From: Diphasiastrum complanatum
Lineage: Eukaryota; Streptophyta; Lycopodiopsida; Lycopodiales; Lycopodiaceae
NCBI GenBank assembly: GCA_029204225.1
Contig: CM055094.1
Coordinates: forward strand, 29,002,107-29,066,106
Length of the DNA: 64,000 nt
Reading direction: 5' to 3'
Each line of letters opens with the position of its first letter. Within the stretch, counting starts at the first letter, position 1. This document shows positions 59,138-64,000 of this stretch, piece by piece. The translations under genes and the position numbers were made by a program. The notes under the pieces are model-generated. The model had not been told where the DNA came from and searched no databases. It was given only the letters and a program-made list of their open reading frames with translations.

Positions 59138-59365
59138 CTCGAAACATTTCTATTCGTGACAAGCTCAAAAAGATTCACGAAATTTATCTTGTAGACAACT
59201 CGTAAGATTTGCAAAATGGTTTCTTGTAGAAGCTCGTGGCTTTCTTGTTGAAGCTCGAAAGATTTGCGAATAGAATCTTGTCGCAAAATATTTTGTTTCT
59301 TGTTCAAGCCTCATATGTCGCAAAATTGTCGAGCAAATGACCAAGAATGCAATATTGAGGCATAG
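59138..59365. repeat. Short repetitive filler between two elements
   Basis: Contains loose repeats of CTCGTAAGATTTGCAAAAT/CTCGAAAGATTTGCGAATA and TTTCTTGTAGAAGCTCG/TTTCTTGTTGAAGCTCG. It matches neither the gypsy protease that should follow nor a copia start. Confidence 0.5.
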
Positions 59366-62300
59366 AGAGTATTCCCTTGAAGACCTCATCTTTTAAAATT
59401 CTTTCTCTCAACAAGGTTTTTTTTGTGCCTATTCTTACAAAGAACCTCATAAGTGTTGGCCAACTTATTGATGGTGGCCTTGATGTGAAATTCAATATTG
59501 ATACTTGTGTTATCAAAAGAAATGATGAGATCCTTGCACATGGATCAAGATTTGGAGGCATATACAAGCTTGATCCAAGAGAGAGTTGTGATATTGCTTT
59601 TGTGACAAAGCTTTCCAAGGAGGAATTATGGCATAGGAGGTTTGAACATCCCAACTACAAATCCATGCTTTCTATATGGAAAGAAGCCAAGGCTATTGCC
59701 TTACCAAAGAATCTTTCCAAGGAGATCAAGCCATGTGAGGCTTGTGCTATTGCAAAATCACACAAGAAAGCATATCAAAGATCTTCCATCAAAAGCACCT
59801 ATCCTTTGGAGTTGATACACTCGAATGTGCACTTCTCATCATCCAAAAGCAAGGGAGGAGCCACTTGCTTTGTGACTTCATTGATGATTTCACAAGATAT
59901 ACATGGCTATATCTTCTTTCTTCTAAATCTTTGGTGTATGATCACTTTCTTATATTCAAAGCATATGTTGAGAAGCAATTCTCATTTAAGATCAAGGCTT
60001 TGAGGCGTGATGGAGGAGGAGAGTATATCTCCAACAAAATCCATGTGACTATTGTGAGCAAGAATGTATAAAGAGGGAGTTCTCTTGTGCTTACTCACCA
60101 TCTCAAAATGGAGTGGCCGAGAGGAAAAATAGATCCTTATGTGAGTGTGCAAAAGCCATAAGGATTGAAGCATCTTTGCCTAAAGACTTTTGGGGAGAGG
60201 CTATAAATGGTGCAAATTATCTTTGCAATAGGCTCCCACATCTTGCTCTTGAAGGAAGGACACCATATGAGGTCTTATTAAAAAAGAAGCCTAAGGTTGA
60301 TCACCTTAGAGTATTTGGCACTATTTGTTTTGCACATATTCCCTTGGAAACAAGGAAGAAGGATGATCCATGCTCTTGCAAAGGGATCATGGTTGGATAT
60401 TCATCCACCAAAAAGGCTTATAGAGTCTTTGTGCTCTCTACTTCTCAAGTGATTGAAAGTAGAGATGTTATATTCCATGAAGATCAGCATCCATCATTTG
60501 AAGGGGCCAAGATCAAGTCACCTCAAGATCTATCACCTATCATGCCTATTGAAGACCATCGTCAAGACTTGTTGTGGTCAAGATTTGAGGAGGAGTCTCC
60601 TCGGGTTTGCACACCTAGGAGGACATCAAGAGAGAGATCTGAACCTAAGAGGCTTTCATATGTTGACAAGGCAAGCAAGTGGAGCTTGATTCCACCAACT
60701 TTGCATATTTCATCTCACATGAAGAGCCAAAGGATGTTGAAGAGGCACTCAATACCAAGGAGTGGTATGATGCCATGAAGCAAGAATATGAAGCCTTGAT
60801 CATCAACAACACTTGGGAGCTTGTGGATCCTCCGTCCAACAAGCATATCATTGGATCCAAGTGGGTATTTCGAATCGAATATAATCAAGATGGCACTATC
60901 AACAAGTACAAGGCAAGATTATGTGCCAAGGGATTTGCTCAAATCCATGGACTTGATTATGAAGAGACCTTTGCACCCGTGGCAAAGATGGTAACAATAA
61001 GGATTCTTATATCTCTTGGTACCTATTTCAAGTGGAAGGTGCTCCAATTGGATGTTTCCAATGCATTCCTCAATGGTTATCTTCAAGAGAAAATTTACAT
61101 GGAACAACCTCAAGGATTCATCAAGGATGAATCAAAGGTGTGCTTGCTTTTCAGAAGTCTTTATGGACTCAAGCAAGCACCAAGATCTTGGTATGAGAGG
61201 CTCCCTGAATGTGCAATCGGCGTGGACGACATCGCATCAGCAATTGTACAAACTTTCACCCTAATTCATAATGGTCTCCAATGATTGATAGTAGCCAAAT
61301 GCTATGCTCAATGGTTCGTGTCCGCAGTCTTCATGCTTTATACCATACACCTCTGGCATCTGTTTGTATCTTACTTACTGGACTTGAGCTGGACATCCCC
61401 TACGGGTCCATGTTTGACTCTTCATAAAAAAAATGACTTATTTTCTCTGCAGGCTAAGAAACACAAAGCAATGCTCTCAATGGAGGAAGAAACTGTGACA
61501 ATGATCTATTGATCTCTCTCAACAATACAATAAGTTTCTCCAACCTGTTCTCCATGAATTTCAGCCTAATATATGTGAGAGAGATGACTCTCTCTCCTCT
61601 CTTTAGAACTTAGGACCCAAATTAGGGCACCAGTAGCCTAAAATAGCCAATTTGGTCCTAAATGTCCAAATAATCCTTCCATGTATATCAAGTTTTTTGC
61701 TAGTGATAGTGGTATTCTTCTCATTTATGTAGATGACATTATCCTTTGTGGAGGTTGTATCAAATTGGTTGAAGAGACCAAAATAGCACTTGGAAAAGAT
61801 TTTAAGATGCAAGATCTAGGAGAAATCCATTACATATTAGGCCTAGAGGTTGACTTTCATGATGATTATGCTTTTATTTGTCAATCTAGATATGCTCTTG
61901 CTATGTTGAAAAAATTTCATATGGAAAATTGTAAGGGCATTGACACACCAATGGAGCACATTGTAAAAGACACACTTTTTAGGAGTCTTATTGTCTCCTT
62001 GATATGGCTTACCATCACTAGGCCCGAATTGAGCTATTGTGTGCACAAGTTGAGCCAATCTGTGCAAGATCCAAAGATCCAACATTGGAAGACGGCCAAG
62101 AGGGTGCTAAGGTATATATCTTCATCACATCATTATGGTTTACTTTACAAGAGTGAAGATTTATCTATTATTGGCTACTCGCATTTGGACTTTGCAAGTG
62201 ATAAGATGGATCGAAAGTCCACAAGTGCATATACTATCTTTTTTGGAGGAAATCTCATATCTTGGCTTTCCAAAAAGCAAGATACTATCTCTCTTTCTTC

Positions 62301-62640
62301 TTGTGAGGCCGAGTATAAATCACTCACTACATCAACAAAAGAAGTGCTTTGGATCAAGAGGATTCTATTGGAGCTAAAGTGCATCAAAGAGGAGGAGCTA
62401 CCATTGATTTATTGTGATAATATCTCGGCACAAGCACTTGCAAATAGTCCAATGTTTTATGCAAGAAGCAAGCACATAGAAGTGGCACACCACTTTGTGA
62501 GAGAGAAGCTTATTGGAGGATAGATTCATTTGGAGCATATCGATTCATCATCTTGTATTGCCGATCTACTCACCAAGCCTCTACTCATGAGTTCCCTCAT
62601 CAAACATAGATCCAATCTTGGAATGATTCCAAGATCAATG
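59366..62640 (+). pseudogene. Ty1/copia element D: protease end, integrase, RT, RNase H, frameshifted
   Basis: Order: VFFVPILTKNLISVGQLID (protease end), then GAG-pre-integrase (LSKEELWHRRFEHPNYKSML, CEACAIAKSHKKAYQ) to about 59830; integrase core (FIDDFTRYTWLYLLSSKSL, LRRDGGGEYISNK, AYSPSQNGVAERKNRSLCE) and RVFGTICFAHIP to 60700; RT (EWYDAMKQEYEALIINNTWE, DVSNAFLNGYLQEKIYMEQP, SLYGLKQAPRSWYER) to 61202; a foreign insert (61203-61678); then LLIYVDDIILCGG (RT active site) and RNase H (DRKSTSAYTIFFGGNLISWL, KHIEVAHHFVREK) to 62640. Frameshifts occur near 59840, 60050 and 60700, and stops near 62521. Upstream gag is missing. Confidence 0.92.
61203..61678. other. Foreign insert inside copia D reverse transcriptase
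   Basis: About 476 bp separate SWYER from MYIKFFASDSGILLIYVDD. In related proteins these blocks are separated by only a few dozen residues. The insert is in no copia frame and contains a short internal open frame at 61285-61512 and a TTTCTCTGCAGGC acceptor-like site near 61442. I see no LTR or terminal inverted repeat. Confidence 0.7.
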
Positions 62641-62672
62641 CTTTTTTAGATTAGATATCTTTTTAGGAGGAG

Positions 62673-63400
62673 TGTGAAAATTATAAAAAGTTATCTATCA
62701 TAGCTTTAGGGGTTTCCTAAGTTTTTTATGTCAAGCATCTTGGTGTATATCTTTGACATGGCCAAAATTGGCAAAGATGGCAAAATGGTCAATTCCACAT
62801 GTAAAGCCACAATTTGGTCAAAAGTAGTTCATGATGTAAACTCGAGCTAGTTAGGCTTGTGACACTTGGTTAAATGTAATTTGATGAGTAATCAAGTCAA
62901 AGCTCCAATAGAATTGCAAGATGGATGCATCACTCATCCAATAGCATTAGAGAGGCTAGGATTAGGGGTCCCATAGAAAATAAGCATGGCTCTCCACGAG
63001 TTTCATATGTACTCTCATTACCAATCATAATCTAATTGAGTTTTTGAGTCATATTGAGTGCAATCAAGTTTTGCTTGTATTTCCTTCTCTCTCTACCGAG
63101 GACAAATTGGTCTATTCTCTCTCTACCCGAGGAGAAGAGCTTTATTTTACTTAGTTTTTTCATGAAGTACTTCTGTTACATGTGAAAACACTTTGGTTAT
63201 CAATCTATGCATCCATTTTTGCCTCTTTGCTTTAGATTTTGATCTAGATTATGATCTAAAGTGCATAAGCTTTGCTTAGGCAACATTAGGGCATTCCCAC
63301 ATGTCTCAAATTTCACAAAGTTTGAGTTCGAGTAAAGTTCGAGTGCGAACAAGAATAAAGTTCGAGTTCGGTTTCTCAGCCTTTGTCAATTAGATTATGC
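62673..63400 (+). mobile_element. Probable 3' LTR of copia element D
   Basis: A purine-rich AGGAGGAG run directly precedes TGTGAAAATTATAAAAAG at 62673. The end is uncertain, near the repeated TTCGAGT motifs at about 63323-63372 or a little beyond. Confidence 0.55.
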
Positions 63401-63444
63401 ACTTTGTTGGTAGAACCGAGATTTGTCTGTTGAGGTCTTCTACA

Positions 63445-63446
<2 letters not shown>

Positions 63447-63541
<95 letters not shown>
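63447..63541. repeat. Compound CT/CA microsatellite
   Basis: (TC)18 at 63447-63482 runs straight into (AC)n to 63541, both uninterrupted. It lies close to the end of the copia D LTR. Confidence 0.97.
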
Positions 63542-63542
<1 letters not shown>

Positions 63543-64000
63543 CTTTATGACCGAATTGAACCTAATTATGGAGGCACATGCCATCCTCGTCTAACATAAA
63601 TTATATTAATGACTCAATAACATTAGCTCATTATGACTACTAGTAGGCGAACCCACGTTTCAATCACTATCACCTCCATGAAGTGGGATTTGGAATTTTG
63701 AGGGTTAGCATTGAAGTGTCTACATGCTTTCGGTACTAGACATTCCAACCATTAAGTGACCTGTAAAGCTGTTGCATGTCATTACCTATCAAATTCACAT
63801 GTTGGATTTGGCATGCCCATGACAAGCGCTAGGTTTAGAACAAGCGGCTCAAAAAAAAAAACTTCGATCATATGTTATCGAAATTGTTGAAATACTGGTT
63901 TCATATGTTTTTGAGACTAAGCAGCTTTCGTTTTCATTTGTTTTTCGTTTGTGATTTACTGTAGTATTGGGTTCAAGAAAAAGAATAAAGAACAATGGCA
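63542..64000. other. Right-edge spacer, nothing recognised
   Basis: No gene, LTR boundary or repeat recognised in the last 459 bp. Confidence 0.45.

Noticed and set aside
59138-59365. CRISPR-like array or satellite
   Set aside because: The repeats are loose, few and of variable spacing, and the genome is eukaryotic; filler between two broken elements is a better reading.
63390-63594. Open frames on both strands over the right-hand microsatellite
   Set aside because: Cys-Val, His-Thr and Leu-Ser repeats arising from CT/CA runs; no gene.

Overview
This window is nuclear DNA from a land plant with a large, retrotransposon-rich genome. The evidence is GT-AG introns, plant-type gene families, and long AT-rich spacers filled with decayed Ty1/copia, Ty3/gypsy and LINE copies plus very long CT/CA microsatellites. 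The style fits a gymnosperm, and a fern or lycophyte is also possible. The sequence alone does not let me name the species.

Only two host genes are well supported. (1) At the left edge, on the + strand, are the last two exons of a HECT E3 ubiquitin ligase of the UPL1/UPL2 type (88-529). The catalytic cysteine codon is split by the last intron. (2) At 14231-19667, on the - strand, is a complete four-exon NRT1/PTR (NPF) transporter gene of about 604 codons. Its splice sites all fit, its first intron is 3.0 kb, and all three key positions of the usual ExxER motif in helix 1 are replaced. An extra in-frame upstream exon at 20848-20898 is possible.

The rest is mostly mobile-element debris. 1.8-3.4 kb: tandem duplication and a composite CT-microsatellite/GC-rich minisatellite. 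6.0-8.6 kb: copia RNase H, LINE endonuclease fragment, copia primer-binding site. 10.0-13.1 kb: a non-coding LTR retrotransposon (LTRs about 97% identical, clear PBS and PPT, about 2.0 kb internal region without a gene). 22.1-23.3 kb: an LTR end with a PBS and a short gag-like start. 24.4-25.1 kb: an exon-like relic of unknown origin. 26.2-30.5 kb and 35.9-40.8 kb: two copia elements on the - strand with long direct repeats and internal deletions; in each, homology runs past the downstream LTR into leader sequence, as in a tandem dimer. 30.7-32.8 kb: gypsy pol relic. 42.0-52.8 kb: gypsy relics, including a nearly full-length but inactivated chromovirus-like element on the - strand (PPT 46114-46128, PBS 52481-52492). 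54.7-55.6 kb: a second gypsy family. 57.0-59.1 kb: a + strand partial copy of the large gypsy family. 59.4-62.6 kb: a frameshifted copia pol with foreign sequence inside its reverse transcriptase, followed by an LTR and a CT/CA microsatellite.

No operon, CRISPR array, rRNA gene or intact tRNA gene was seen. I found no convincing new multi-gene system. The most informative items are the non-autonomous LTR element, a piece of it embedded in the gypsy gag, the tandem-dimer structures, and the NPF protein without ExxER.
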